The notes under the pieces: model-generated
The model's input: the letters and a program-made list of their open reading frames with translations, nothing else
Told to the model about the DNA's origin: nothing
Databases searched by the model: none
Position numbers and translations under genes: made by a program
Assembly (NCBI RefSeq): GCF_025751555.1
Contig: NZ_JAOWLB010000004.1
Span: 186,001 to 250,000 of the forward strand
Origin: Ruegeria aquimaris
GTDB taxonomy: Bacteria > Pseudomonadota > Alphaproteobacteria > Rhodobacterales > Rhodobacteraceae
Direction of reading: 5' to 3'
Length of the DNA: 64,000 bases
Part shown: positions 34,403 to 42,900 of the stretch, piece after piece
Position numbering within the stretch: the stretch's first letter is position 1
Layout: each line of letters opens with the position of its first letter

Positions 34403-34560
34403 GGGCATCAAAGATGCCCTCCTCCCGTTGGGCCGGGCGCCGCGCCCATGGGCGCGGCGCGGTCACACTTGGGGGCGACCTTGCCGCGTGGGCCGGCCGC
34501 GCCGGACCGCAGGTCCGGCGCCGGACCCAACTCCGGGGATCGCCCGGCATGGCGCGATCC
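34403..34560. repeat. Cluster of four hairpins between hiuH and the LysR gene
   Basis: Four inverted repeats fill a 209-bp convergent gap: GGGCATC/GATGCCC with loop AAA (34403-34419), an 11-bp stem GCGCCGCGCCC/GGGCGCGGCGC (34437-34460), CGCCGGACC/GGTCCGGCG with loop GCA (34500-34520), and GGATCGC/GCGATCC (about 34537-34560). More than one terminator would need. No gene is seen between them. Confidence 0.6.
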
Positions 34561-34583
34561 GGAGGCGGGAGCGCATGCCCCGC

Positions 34584-35507
34584 TCAGCTGGCGCGCGCTT
34601 CGGCGGATTTGACCGCGCGGCCGATCCGTTCGGTCATGAATTCCATCAGCAGGCGGGTCTTGGGATCCTGATGCCGCCGGTGCGTATAGAGGCAGGCCAT
34701 CTGCACCGGCACCGGCGGTGTCTGCTGCGCCACCGGCACCAGACGGCCCCCCTTGAGATGATCCGCCACCTCATAGACGGGTTTCAGCGCAATCCCTTGC
34801 CCGGACAGTGCCCAGTCGGTCAGCACATCGCCATCGTCGCATTCATAACGCCCCGAGACGGCAAAGCGCCTTGGCCCGTCTGGCGTCTGTAGCATCCACT
34901 GAAACTCGGTCGCGCCGGGAAACCGCAGATTGAGGCACTCGTGACGCTGATCGATCAGCGCCTGCCCGTGCTCGGGCAGTCCACGGCGCGCGATATAATC
35001 CGGGGCCGCGCAGAGCACCCGCCGACAGTCGGCGATCTTGCGGATGCGCAGGTTGCTGTCCTCGGGCAGGCCGAGAAAGAAGGCCAGATCCAGCCCCTCG
35101 GTGGTCAGGTCGACGGTGCGGTCGGTCAGGCGCAGACGGATGTCGATCTGGGGATACTGCTCCAGAAACTCCGGCACGTTCGGGGCCAGCAGCCGCCGCC
35201 CAAGCACCAGAGGCGCAGCCACATAGATCGCGCCGCGCGGCGCTTCGGTCAGGTGCATGACCTGCGCCTCGGCCTCGTCCACCGCGTCGAGCACCGCCAC
35301 CGCCCCGGGATAGAAGGCCCGGCCCTGCTCCGTGGGCGTCAGGTTGCGGGTGGTGCGCTGGAACAGGCGCACGTTCAGGTGTTCTTCGAGCTGCGAAATC
35401 CGGGCCGAGGTCACTGCCGGCGAGATCCGCAAGTCGCGCCCGGCGGCCGACATGCTGCCCAGATCGTAGACCCGCACGAAGGTTCGGATATTGTCGAGAT
35501 AGGACAT
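34584..35507 (-). CDS. LysR-family transcriptional regulator
   Basis: 307 residues: N-terminal winged helix-turn-helix (MSYLDNIRTFVRVYDLGSMSAAGRDLRISPAVTSARISQLEEHL) and a C-terminal ligand-binding domain (~90-300). It is divergent from puuD (start codons 96 bp apart), the classic layout for a regulator of the adjacent gene. A urate or other purine intermediate would be the expected co-inducer, by inference. The ATG at 35507 is chosen; the frame extends ten codons further without support. Confidence 0.9.
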   Translation of the reverse strand: MSYLDNIRTFVRVYDLGSMSAAGRDLRISPAVTSARISQLEEHLNVRLFQRTTRNLTPTEQGRAFYPGAVAVLDAVDEAEAQVMHLTEAPRGAIYVAAPLVLGRRLLAPNVPEFLEQYPQIDIRLRLTDRTVDLTTEGLDLAFFLGLPEDSNLRIRKIADCRRVLCAAPDYIARRGLPEHGQALIDQRHECLNLRFPGATEFQWMLQTPDGPRRFAVSGRYECDDGDVLTDWALSGQGIALKPVYEVADHLKGGRLVPVAQQTPPVPVQMACLYTHRRHQDPKTRLLMEFMTERIGRAVKSAEARAS

Positions 35508-35526
35508 TGTTCCGGATTTTTTGATA

Positions 35527-35544
35527 CAGCTTGGCAATATGCTG
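35527..35544. promoter_or_regulatory. Possible LysR operator between lysR and puuD
   Basis: CAGC-N10-GCTG dyad in the 95-bp divergent region, near its left end. The interval is within the range of LysR T-N11-A type sites but no T-N11-A core is clear. It could be chance. Confidence 0.3.
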
Positions 35545-35602
35545 GAATACCGGAAAAAATCGCTCTTGCATAGTCTGGTGCAAACAGTTCGGAGATTGCC
35601 CC

Positions 35603-36832
35603 ATGTATGATCTTGCCGTGTTCTGGGAATGGCTGGGCTTTGGTGTGCGCTGGCTGCATGTGATCACCGCCGTGGCCTGGATCGGATCGTCGTTTTATTT
35701 CATCGCGCTCGACCTCGGGCTGCGCAAGGCGCCCGATCTGCCGCCCGGCGCCCATGGCGAGGAATGGCAGGTGCATGGCGGCGGGTTCTACCACATCCGC
35801 AAGTTTCTGGTGGCGCCGGAACGCATGCCCGAGCATCTGACCTGGTTCAAATGGGAGAGCTATTCGACCTGGCTCAGCGGTTTTGCCCTGCTGATGATCG
35901 TCTATTGGGCGGGGGGCGAGCTCTATCTGATCGACCAGTCCAAGGCGGAGCTGGCGCTGTGGCAGGGCATCGCGATCTCGGCAGCGACGCTGTCGATCGG
36001 GTGGCTGGTCTATGACCGGCTGTGCAAATCCGGCCTGGCCGAGCGCCCGACGCTGTTGATGGTGCTGCTCTTTGTCCTCCTGGTGGTGATGGGCTGGGCC
36101 CTGAACCAGGTGTTCACCGGGCGGGCGATGATGCTGCATCTGGGTGCCTTTACCGCTACGATCATGAGCGCCAACGTCTTCTTCATCATCATTCCCAACC
36201 AGAAGATCGTGGTGGCCGACCTGATGGCCGGGCGCGCGCCCGATCCCAAATATGGCAAGATCGCCAAGCTGCGCTCGACCCATAACAACTATCTGACGCT
36301 GCCGGTCGTGTTCCTGATGCTGTCGAACCACTACCCGCTGGCCTTTGCCACCCAGTACAACTGGATCATCGCGGCGCTGGTGTTTCTGATGGGGGTGACG
36401 ATCCGGCACTATTTCAATTCGCTGCATGCCCGTACCGGCAACCCGACCTGGACCTGGCTGGTCACCGCGCTCCTGTTCCTCGCCATCATGTGGCTGTCCA
36501 CCGCCCCGATGCACCAGCCGCTGGAAGAGGCCGAGGCACAGCCGATGACCCCGACCGAGCAGCGCGTGGTCGCCGCTCCCGGCTTTGCCGAGGCGCATGA
36601 CATCGTGCTGGGACGCTGCTCCATGTGCCATGCCCGCGAGCCGGTCTGGGAGGGCATCCTCTGGGCGCCCAAGGGCGTATTGCTGGAAACCGAGGCCGAT
36701 ATCGCCCGCAATGCCCGGTCGATCTATCTCCAGTCGGGCGTGACCCATGCGATGCCGCCTGCGAACGTGACCTTCATGGAGCCCGAGGACCGGGCCACCA
36801 TTATTGCCTGGTACCGCGCCGCCACTAAATGA
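35603..36832 (+). CDS. puuD: Membrane-bound urate oxidase PuuD with fused cytochrome c domain
   Basis: 409-residue integral membrane enzyme that hydroxylates urate to 5-hydroxyisourate, delivering electrons to its own C-terminal cytochrome c. About seven hydrophobic segments in residues ~10-320 form the PuuD domain (start MYDLAVFWEWLGFGVRWLHVITAVAW). The heme-binding Cys339-x-x-Cys342-His343 is in GRCSMCHAREP, with a likely Met ligand near PPANVTFM. PuuD is a replacement for cofactorless UOX or FAD-dependent HpxO in alphaproteobacteria. Start at ATG 35603, preceded by GGAGA. Followed directly by a terminator. Confidence 0.95.
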   Translation: MYDLAVFWEWLGFGVRWLHVITAVAWIGSSFYFIALDLGLRKAPDLPPGAHGEEWQVHGGGFYHIRKFLVAPERMPEHLTWFKWESYSTWLSGFALLMIVYWAGGELYLIDQSKAELALWQGIAISAATLSIGWLVYDRLCKSGLAERPTLLMVLLFVLLVVMGWALNQVFTGRAMMLHLGAFTATIMSANVFFIIIPNQKIVVADLMAGRAPDPKYGKIAKLRSTHNNYLTLPVVFLMLSNHYPLAFATQYNWIIAALVFLMGVTIRHYFNSLHARTGNPTWTWLVTALLFLAIMWLSTAPMHQPLEEAEAQPMTPTEQRVVAAPGFAEAHDIVLGRCSMCHAREPVWEGILWAPKGVLLETEADIARNARSIYLQSGVTHAMPPANVTFMEPEDRATIIAWYRAATK

Positions 36833-36835
36833 CAG

Positions 36836-36853
36836 CGGCATATTGCCGTTTTT
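36836..36853 (+). terminator. Rho-independent terminator after puuD
   Basis: CGGCA-TAT-TGCCG stem (36836-36848) followed by TTTTT, four bases after the puuD stop. A short but complete intrinsic terminator, rare among the GC-rich hairpins here. Confidence 0.75.
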
Positions 36854-36999
36854 GCCCTCGATCCTACCATCCATGGGGGCGGCGGCCGCTTTATGCGTTC
36901 CTATTGCTCACGGGACTGTGTTATCCCGAACATGTCTGACGAGTCATCCTTGGGGGGAGGACCCGTACTGTCGAGGCGGAGCTGTCTGGAGCCGGAAAA

Positions 37000-38805
37000 A
37001 TGACGTTCAAAGGCGCTATGGGTGCCCTGTCGCGCGGAGCCGCGACCGTGGTATTGCTGTTGTCCCCCGGCCTGGCAGCAGCACTTGAGGCGACGTTGAT
37101 CGCGCCAGGCGCGCCCGAGGAGTTGACCAAGCGGCTGGAGCAGAGTTCCGCCGCCTTGTCGGCACCCGCGCGGGGTCTCGATTCGCCGCTTGAGCTTCTG
37201 TCCTCGGCGCTGGCCGACTACCGGACGCTGATCCAGATCCTCTATGACGAAGGCTATTTCAGCCCGGTTGTGAACATCCGGCTCGACGGGCGCGAGGCCG
37301 CCAGTATCGACCCGATCCAGACACCGGCCCGCATCGACCGGATCGAGATCCGCGTCGAAACCGGTCCACCCTTCCGGTTCGGGACGGCGCGGATTGACCC
37401 GACCGCGCCCGGCACCATGGTGCCGCCCGAGTTCGCGACGGGCAAACCCGCATCGACCAAGGTGCTGCAATCTACGGTGCGCACCAGTATCTCGGACTGG
37501 CGCGACGCGGGGTATCCCAAGGCGAAGGTCGGCGATCAGCGGATCCGCGCACGCCATGCCGACGCCGAACTGGATGCCGACATCCGCCTGCTGCCTGGGC
37601 CGCAGCTGCGATTTGGCCAGATGCACGTGCAGGGCAATACCGCCGTCAAGACCGATGCGATCCGCCGCATTGCCGGTTTCCCGACCGGCGAGATCTATTC
37701 GCCGGCCCATGTGCAAAAGGTCGGCACCCGCCTGCGCCGGACGGGAACCTTTGACCTGGTTTCGATCACCGAACGCGAAACCCCAAATGCCGACGGCACG
37801 CTCGATTTCGATGCCACTTTCGAAGATCTGCCGAAACGCCGGATCCGGTTTGGCGCCGAGCTTTCCTCGCGCGAAGGGCTCGACCTGTCCGCAGTCTGGA
37901 TCCATCGCAACCTGACGGGCCGGGCGGACCGGCTGCGGCTGGAGGCGACGGTGCGCAATATCGGTGGCACCGAGGATATCGACGGCCGCATCGGTTTTCG
38001 TCTGGAAAAACCCGACCGGCTGGGTCCGGATGACAGTATCTTTTACCTCGGCGAGGCGGAACGCCGGAACCGGACGCATTACAACATAACCCGCGCGGTT
38101 CTGGGCGTGGGCGCGCGGCGCACCTTCTCGGACGAGCTCTATGCCGAGGCCGCCGTCGGCTTCAACTACGGCGATGCGTCCGATGCCTTTGGTTCGGGCC
38201 GCAAGTTCCGCTATTTCGGGCTGCGCACCAATTTCGAATGGGACAAGCGCGACAACAAGGTCAACGCGACCCGAGGCTTCTACCTCAACGCGCAACTTGC
38301 GCCCTTTGTCGGGCTGTCCGACACCAAGTCCGGGGCGCAGTTCCTCGCCGATGGACGCATCTATTGGGACATCGGCACCGAAGGCCGACTGGTTCTGGCC
38401 GGGCGGATGCAGCTCGGCTCGGTTGTTGGCCCGTCGCTGTCCGAGGTCTCGCCGGAACTGCTGTTCTTTTCCGGTGGCGCGGGCACGGTGCGCGGTCAAC
38501 CCTATGAAAGCCTGGGCATTCCCGTTGGCGCAAACACGGCAGGCGGGCGGTCTTTCCTGGGCCTGTCGACCGAGGTACGGGGCAAGATCACCCAGAACAT
38601 CTCGCTGGTCGGGTTCTATGACTTCGGAACGGTCGGAGACTCGGCCTTTATCGGTTCCGGCTCTGACAGCCACGCCGGTGCCGGTCTGGGGGTGCGATAT
38701 GATCTGGGCGGGTTCGGGCCGCTGCGGTTCGACCTTGCTTATCCGACCAGCGGCTCGACCGGAGACGGTCTGCAATTCTACATCGGTATCGGGCAGGCAT
38801 TCTGA
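37000..38805 (+). CDS. tamA: Outer-membrane autotransporter assembly protein TamA
   Basis: 601-residue Omp85/BamA-superfamily protein with a signal peptide (core AATVVLLLSPGLAAA, cut near ALEATL). Three POTRA-like units occupy the N-terminal half (residues ~30-270: e.g. YDEGYFSPVVNIRLDG, QMHVQGNTAVKTDAIRRIAG), and the C-terminal ~300 residues form the 16-stranded barrel with the family's terminal Phe (GIGQAF). With TamB it makes the translocation and assembly module for autotransporters and, in other bacteria, contributes to lipid transport. Its stop overlaps the tamB start by one base (TGATG). ATG at 37000; the preceding 167 bp hold the puuD terminator and presumably the promoter. Confidence 0.95.
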   Translation: MTFKGAMGALSRGAATVVLLLSPGLAAALEATLIAPGAPEELTKRLEQSSAALSAPARGLDSPLELLSSALADYRTLIQILYDEGYFSPVVNIRLDGREAASIDPIQTPARIDRIEIRVETGPPFRFGTARIDPTAPGTMVPPEFATGKPASTKVLQSTVRTSISDWRDAGYPKAKVGDQRIRARHADAELDADIRLLPGPQLRFGQMHVQGNTAVKTDAIRRIAGFPTGEIYSPAHVQKVGTRLRRTGTFDLVSITERETPNADGTLDFDATFEDLPKRRIRFGAELSSREGLDLSAVWIHRNLTGRADRLRLEATVRNIGGTEDIDGRIGFRLEKPDRLGPDDSIFYLGEAERRNRTHYNITRAVLGVGARRTFSDELYAEAAVGFNYGDASDAFGSGRKFRYFGLRTNFEWDKRDNKVNATRGFYLNAQLAPFVGLSDTKSGAQFLADGRIYWDIGTEGRLVLAGRMQLGSVVGPSLSEVSPELLFFSGGAGTVRGQPYESLGIPVGANTAGGRSFLGLSTEVRGKITQNISLVGFYDFGTVGDSAFIGSGSDSHAGAGLGVRYDLGGFGPLRFDLAYPTSGSTGDGLQFYIGIGQAF

Positions 38806-41800
38806 TGAAACAGCTCACCTATCCCCTTGCCGTGACCCTGATGTTGACCACCTCGGGCACCGCCATCGCGCAGAGCCTGGAGGAAAGCGGGGGCCTTTTG
38901 GTCGATTTCCTCGAGGACACGCTGTCGGGTGACGGGCGCAACATCAAGGTGCGCGGCCTCAGCGGCGCGCTGAGCGCCAAGGCCACTATCGAAGAGATCA
39001 CTGTTGCCGATGACGACGGCGTCTGGCTGACGATCCGCGATGCGGCATTGGATTGGAACCGGCTGGCGCTGATCCGGGGACGGTTCTCGGTCAACGAACT
39101 GACGGCGGCGGAAATCCTCATCGACCGCGCCCCCCTGCCCGGCCCCGAACAGGAAGAGCTGCCCGATGCCGCCGCGACACCGTTCCAGCTGCCGGAACTG
39201 CCGGTGGCGATCGAACTGGGCGAGATCCGGGTGGACAAGCTGGCGCTTGGCGCGCCGCTGGCGGGCAAGGCGGCCGAGCTTTCGGTTCTGGGGCGACTCA
39301 CGCTGGCCGACGGCACGCTGGACAGCGCGCTGGATATCACGCGGCTGGACCGACCCGGGGACAAGGTGGGCCTGATCGCGGGTTTCGCCAACGAGACCAG
39401 CCAGATCACGCTCGACCTGCAGGTGACCGAGGATGCGGGCGGGCTGATCTCCACGACCCTTGGCATACCTGATGCCCCCGCACTGCAACTGACCGCAGCG
39501 GGCGAAGGGCCGGTGACCGATTTTACCGCCGATATCGCGCTGGCCAGCGAGGGCGCAGAGCGCGTCTCGGGTCAGGTTCGGTTGCAATCGGCCCTGGCCA
39601 CGACCGGGACAGCACAACCCGGCATCGCCTTTACCGCCGATCTGGGCGGCGATCTGACGCCGTTCCTGGAGGCCGAATACGACCCGTTCTTTGGCACCGA
39701 GACAAGACTTCTGGTGACTGGCGTCAGCCATTCCGATGGCGGGCTGGATCTGGATGACTTCACCCTCTCTTCTCAGGCGCTGCGGCTGGAAGGCGAAATG
39801 TCCATGGCGGCGGGGGGCCAGTTGCTGCATGCCGCCCTGGAGGGACAGGTGACGCCGCCCGATGGCGACCGGGTGGTGCTGCCGGTGGCGGAGCCGCGCA
39901 TCACGCTGCAAGCGGCCCAGATATCGGGCCTCTATGACAAGTCAAACGGCGACGGCTGGGTGCTGAACCTGACCGCAGAGGAGGTGGACACGCCCGACCT
40001 GCGGCTGGGCCGCGCGCGCATCGCCGCCGAGGGCACCTTGACCACCGGCCCCACAGGCGCCCATGTCACCGGCGCTCTGCAATCGGCGCTGACCGGTCTG
40101 GCCTTTGCCGACCCGGCGCTGAATCGCGCCATCGGTGCGAACATAACGCTGGACGGCCAGTTCGATCTGCCGCCGGACCAATCGCTGACGCTGAGTGCAG
40201 TCGAGCTGAACGGCGCGGATTTCACCGCCACCGCGGACGCGATGATCGACGGGCTAACATCGGGCTTTGCCATGGATGGCAAGGTCACCCTGTCGGCCAG
40301 CGACCTGAGCCGGTTCTCCGACCTCGCCGGGCAGTCGCTGGGCGGCTCGGTCGATGCCGAGCTCACAGGCAAGGGCGCGCCGCTGTCGGGCTCTTTCGAT
40401 TTCGTGCTGGATGCGGTTGGCCGGGATCTGGTCAGCGGCATGGCCGAGATTGACCCGCTGCTGGCGGGACAGAGCACCATTCACCTGGACGCGGTGCGCA
40501 ACATGACTGGCCTGACCCTGCGTGATCTCAGGCTGAACGCGCCTGCCGTCCGCGCCGAGGCGGCAGCGATGGTGACCCAGCCCGGCGGCGTGCTGACCTT
40601 GGATGGCCGGGCCCGGGTCGAGGCCCCGGACCTGGCGCCTTTCTCGGCCCTTGCGGGTTACGACCTGACGGGAACCGTGGTGGCCGAGGTGACCGGCAAG
40701 GCGACGCAGACGGGTGAAGATTTCGACCTCGTGCTGGATGTCGACGGGCGCGGCTTGTCGACCGGTCTGGCCGATATCGACCCGCTGATCACCGGCCCGG
40801 TCACCCTGCATCTGGATGCCAGCCGCGAGGGCGACGCCCTCGACCTGCGCAAGGTGACGCTGGACAGCCGTGCCGCCACCGCCGATGTCACGGCGCTGAT
40901 AACCGGCCTGACCGGCGATATGGCCGTGGATGGCCAGGCCAGGCTCTCCGCCCCGCGCCTGTCGGTCTTCTCTGGCCTTGCGGGCCGCGAGCTGGGCGGA
41001 TCGGTGACGGCCGAGCTGGATGGCCAGGCACAGGTGGCCGACCAGACCTTTGACATGCGGCTCGATCTGGACGCCACGGACCTGCGGGCGGGAATTGACC
41101 AGCTTGACGCACTGATCGCCGGGCGCACCCGGCTGCATTTCGACGGGCTGCGCGATGCTGCGGGCCTGGATATCCGCGACTTCACGCTGGATGGCAGCGC
41201 GCTCAGCGCCGAGGCCAAAGGCTCCTTCCGGTCGGCAGACAGCGAATTGCGGTTCAAGGCGGCGCTCGACGATCTGGCGCGCGTGACCGCCGCGGTCTCA
41301 GGGCCGCTGAAACTGGCGGGCACGGTGTCGCCCACGCCGACGGGTATACGTACCGATGTTTCGCTGAACGGGCCTGACAGTTCCTTTGCCAGGCTGGACG
41401 GCACGATTGACCGCGACGGGGCGGCGGACCTGAATTTCAATGCGGAACTGGCCCAGCTGGAGCGGTTCGTGGCGGATATGCCCGGGAGCCTGACGGCGCA
41501 GGGCACGGCCGACCGCTCGGCAGGGGTCTGGACGATCAACGGCAACGCGCGGGGTCCCGCCGGGCTGTCCGCCGATGTCGGCGGAACCTTCGACGAGGCA
41601 AGCGGTCAGGTCGACATGACCACCAAGGGCCAACTGAGCCTGGGTATCGCCAACAAGTCCCTGTCCCCCAACAAGATCGACGGTACCGCGCAGTTCGACA
41701 TGGCGATGAAAGGCACCCCGGGCCTGGGCGCGCTGAGCGGGACGATCACCACCTCGGGGACGACCCTGGCGATACCCGGTGCAGGCCAGACCATCACCGG

Positions 41801-42896
41801 CATCGGCGGAACCGTGCGCATCGCCGATCAGGCCGCGCAGATCGCCATCAACGGCGGTGTTCGCGCGGGCGGCGGGTTCACCGTGTCGGGTCCGGTGTCG
41901 CTGCTGCCGCCCTTTGACGGGCGGATCACGGTGGCGCTCAATGATCTGGTGATGACCGACAACCTGTCTTACGACAGCCGGCTTGGCGGCCAGATCACCC
42001 TGGCCGGCCCCTTGACCGGAAACAGCTCGCTGTCGGGGCAGATCAACGTCGGAGAGACCAATATCAACCTCAACACCGCCGGGGGCGCCGCAGGGGCGGC
42101 GCCGATCCCCGATATCGCGCATAGTGCCGAACCCGGCGCGGTCCTTGCCACCCGCCAACGCGCCAAGCTGGTCGATACGGGCAATGGCAATGGTGGCAGT
42201 TCGACAATGTCGCTGGACATCGCCATCGACGCGCCCGGTCGTATCTATGCGCGCGGACGCGGGTTGAACGCTGAAATGGGCGGTCGCATTCACATCGGCG
42301 GCACCTCCGCCGCCGTGGTGCCATCTGGCCAGATCGGTCTGATCCGGGGCGATTTCAATATCCTGAGCAGGCGGCTGAAACTGACCAAGGGAATCATCAC
42401 CCTGCAAGGCGATCTTACCCCGTTTGTCGAGTTCGCCTCGACCACCACCACCTCGGAGGGGCAGGCCTCGCTCCAGATCATCGGCCCGCTGGACGCGCCC
42501 GAGATCAAGGTAACCGCAGACCCCGACCGGCCGTCCGAGGAAGCGCTGGCCATGCTGCTGTTCGGCAACCAGTTCTCGGAGCTTTCCCCCATCGTCATCG
42601 CACAGATGGCGGCCTCTCTGGCTGCATTGTCAGGGGCCGGGGGGGATGCCACCAAGGGCGCGCGCAACGCGACAGGGGCGGATACGATAGAAATCGGCAC
42701 CGACACCGACGGCAAGGCGCAGCTCGGCGCAGGCGCCTATCTGGGCGAAAACCTCTACACGGATTTCACCGTCAACACCGCCGGCGATACCGAGGTCAGC
42801 CTCAACCTTGACGTCACCGACAACCTGTCTCTCAAAGGCACGGTGGATAATGCAGGCGATACATCGGTCGGGATCTTCTTCGAACGGGATTACTGA
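38805..42896 (+). CDS. tamB: Translocation and assembly module protein TamB (AsmA-like)
   Basis: 1363-residue periplasm-spanning protein anchored by an N-terminal hydrophobic segment. The C-terminal ~350 residues form the conserved DUF490/TamB domain (the stretch with LIRGDFNILSRRLKLTKGIIT and AMLLFGNQFSELSP) that meets TamA. The central part contains at least three ~100-residue repeats (each with a DLxxFSxLAGxxLxG-like motif, around residues 500, 605 and 710), as in AsmA-like bridges where repeats build a long beta groove. It may carry lipids between membranes as well as assist TamA. Start at the ATG overlapping the tamA stop. Confidence 0.93.
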   Translation: MKQLTYPLAVTLMLTTSGTAIAQSLEESGGLLVDFLEDTLSGDGRNIKVRGLSGALSAKATIEEITVADDDGVWLTIRDAALDWNRLALIRGRFSVNELTAAEILIDRAPLPGPEQEELPDAAATPFQLPELPVAIELGEIRVDKLALGAPLAGKAAELSVLGRLTLADGTLDSALDITRLDRPGDKVGLIAGFANETSQITLDLQVTEDAGGLISTTLGIPDAPALQLTAAGEGPVTDFTADIALASEGAERVSGQVRLQSALATTGTAQPGIAFTADLGGDLTPFLEAEYDPFFGTETRLLVTGVSHSDGGLDLDDFTLSSQALRLEGEMSMAAGGQLLHAALEGQVTPPDGDRVVLPVAEPRITLQAAQISGLYDKSNGDGWVLNLTAEEVDTPDLRLGRARIAAEGTLTTGPTGAHVTGALQSALTGLAFADPALNRAIGANITLDGQFDLPPDQSLTLSAVELNGADFTATADAMIDGLTSGFAMDGKVTLSASDLSRFSDLAGQSLGGSVDAELTGKGAPLSGSFDFVLDAVGRDLVSGMAEIDPLLAGQSTIHLDAVRNMTGLTLRDLRLNAPAVRAEAAAMVTQPGGVLTLDGRARVEAPDLAPFSALAGYDLTGTVVAEVTGKATQTGEDFDLVLDVDGRGLSTGLADIDPLITGPVTLHLDASREGDALDLRKVTLDSRAATADVTALITGLTGDMAVDGQARLSAPRLSVFSGLAGRELGGSVTAELDGQAQVADQTFDMRLDLDATDLRAGIDQLDALIAGRTRLHFDGLRDAAGLDIRDFTLDGSALSAEAKGSFRSADSELRFKAALDDLARVTAAVSGPLKLAGTVSPTPTGIRTDVSLNGPDSSFARLDGTIDRDGAADLNFNAELAQLERFVADMPGSLTAQGTADRSAGVWTINGNARGPAGLSADVGGTFDEASGQVDMTTKGQLSLGIANKSLSPNKIDGTAQFDMAMKGTPGLGALSGTITTSGTTLAIPGAGQTITGIGGTVRIADQAAQIAINGGVRAGGGFTVSGPVSLLPPFDGRITVALNDLVMTDNLSYDSRLGGQITLAGPLTGNSSLSGQINVGETNINLNTAGGAAGAAPIPDIAHSAEPGAVLATRQRAKLVDTGNGNGGSSTMSLDIAIDAPGRIYARGRGLNAEMGGRIHIGGTSAAVVPSGQIGLIRGDFNILSRRLKLTKGIITLQGDLTPFVEFASTTTTSEGQASLQIIGPLDAPEIKVTADPDRPSEEALAMLLFGNQFSELSPIVIAQMAASLAALSGAGGDATKGARNATGADTIEIGTDTDGKAQLGAGAYLGENLYTDFTVNTAGDTEVSLNLDVTDNLSLKGTVDNAGDTSVGIFFERDY

Positions 42897-42900
42897 ACCG

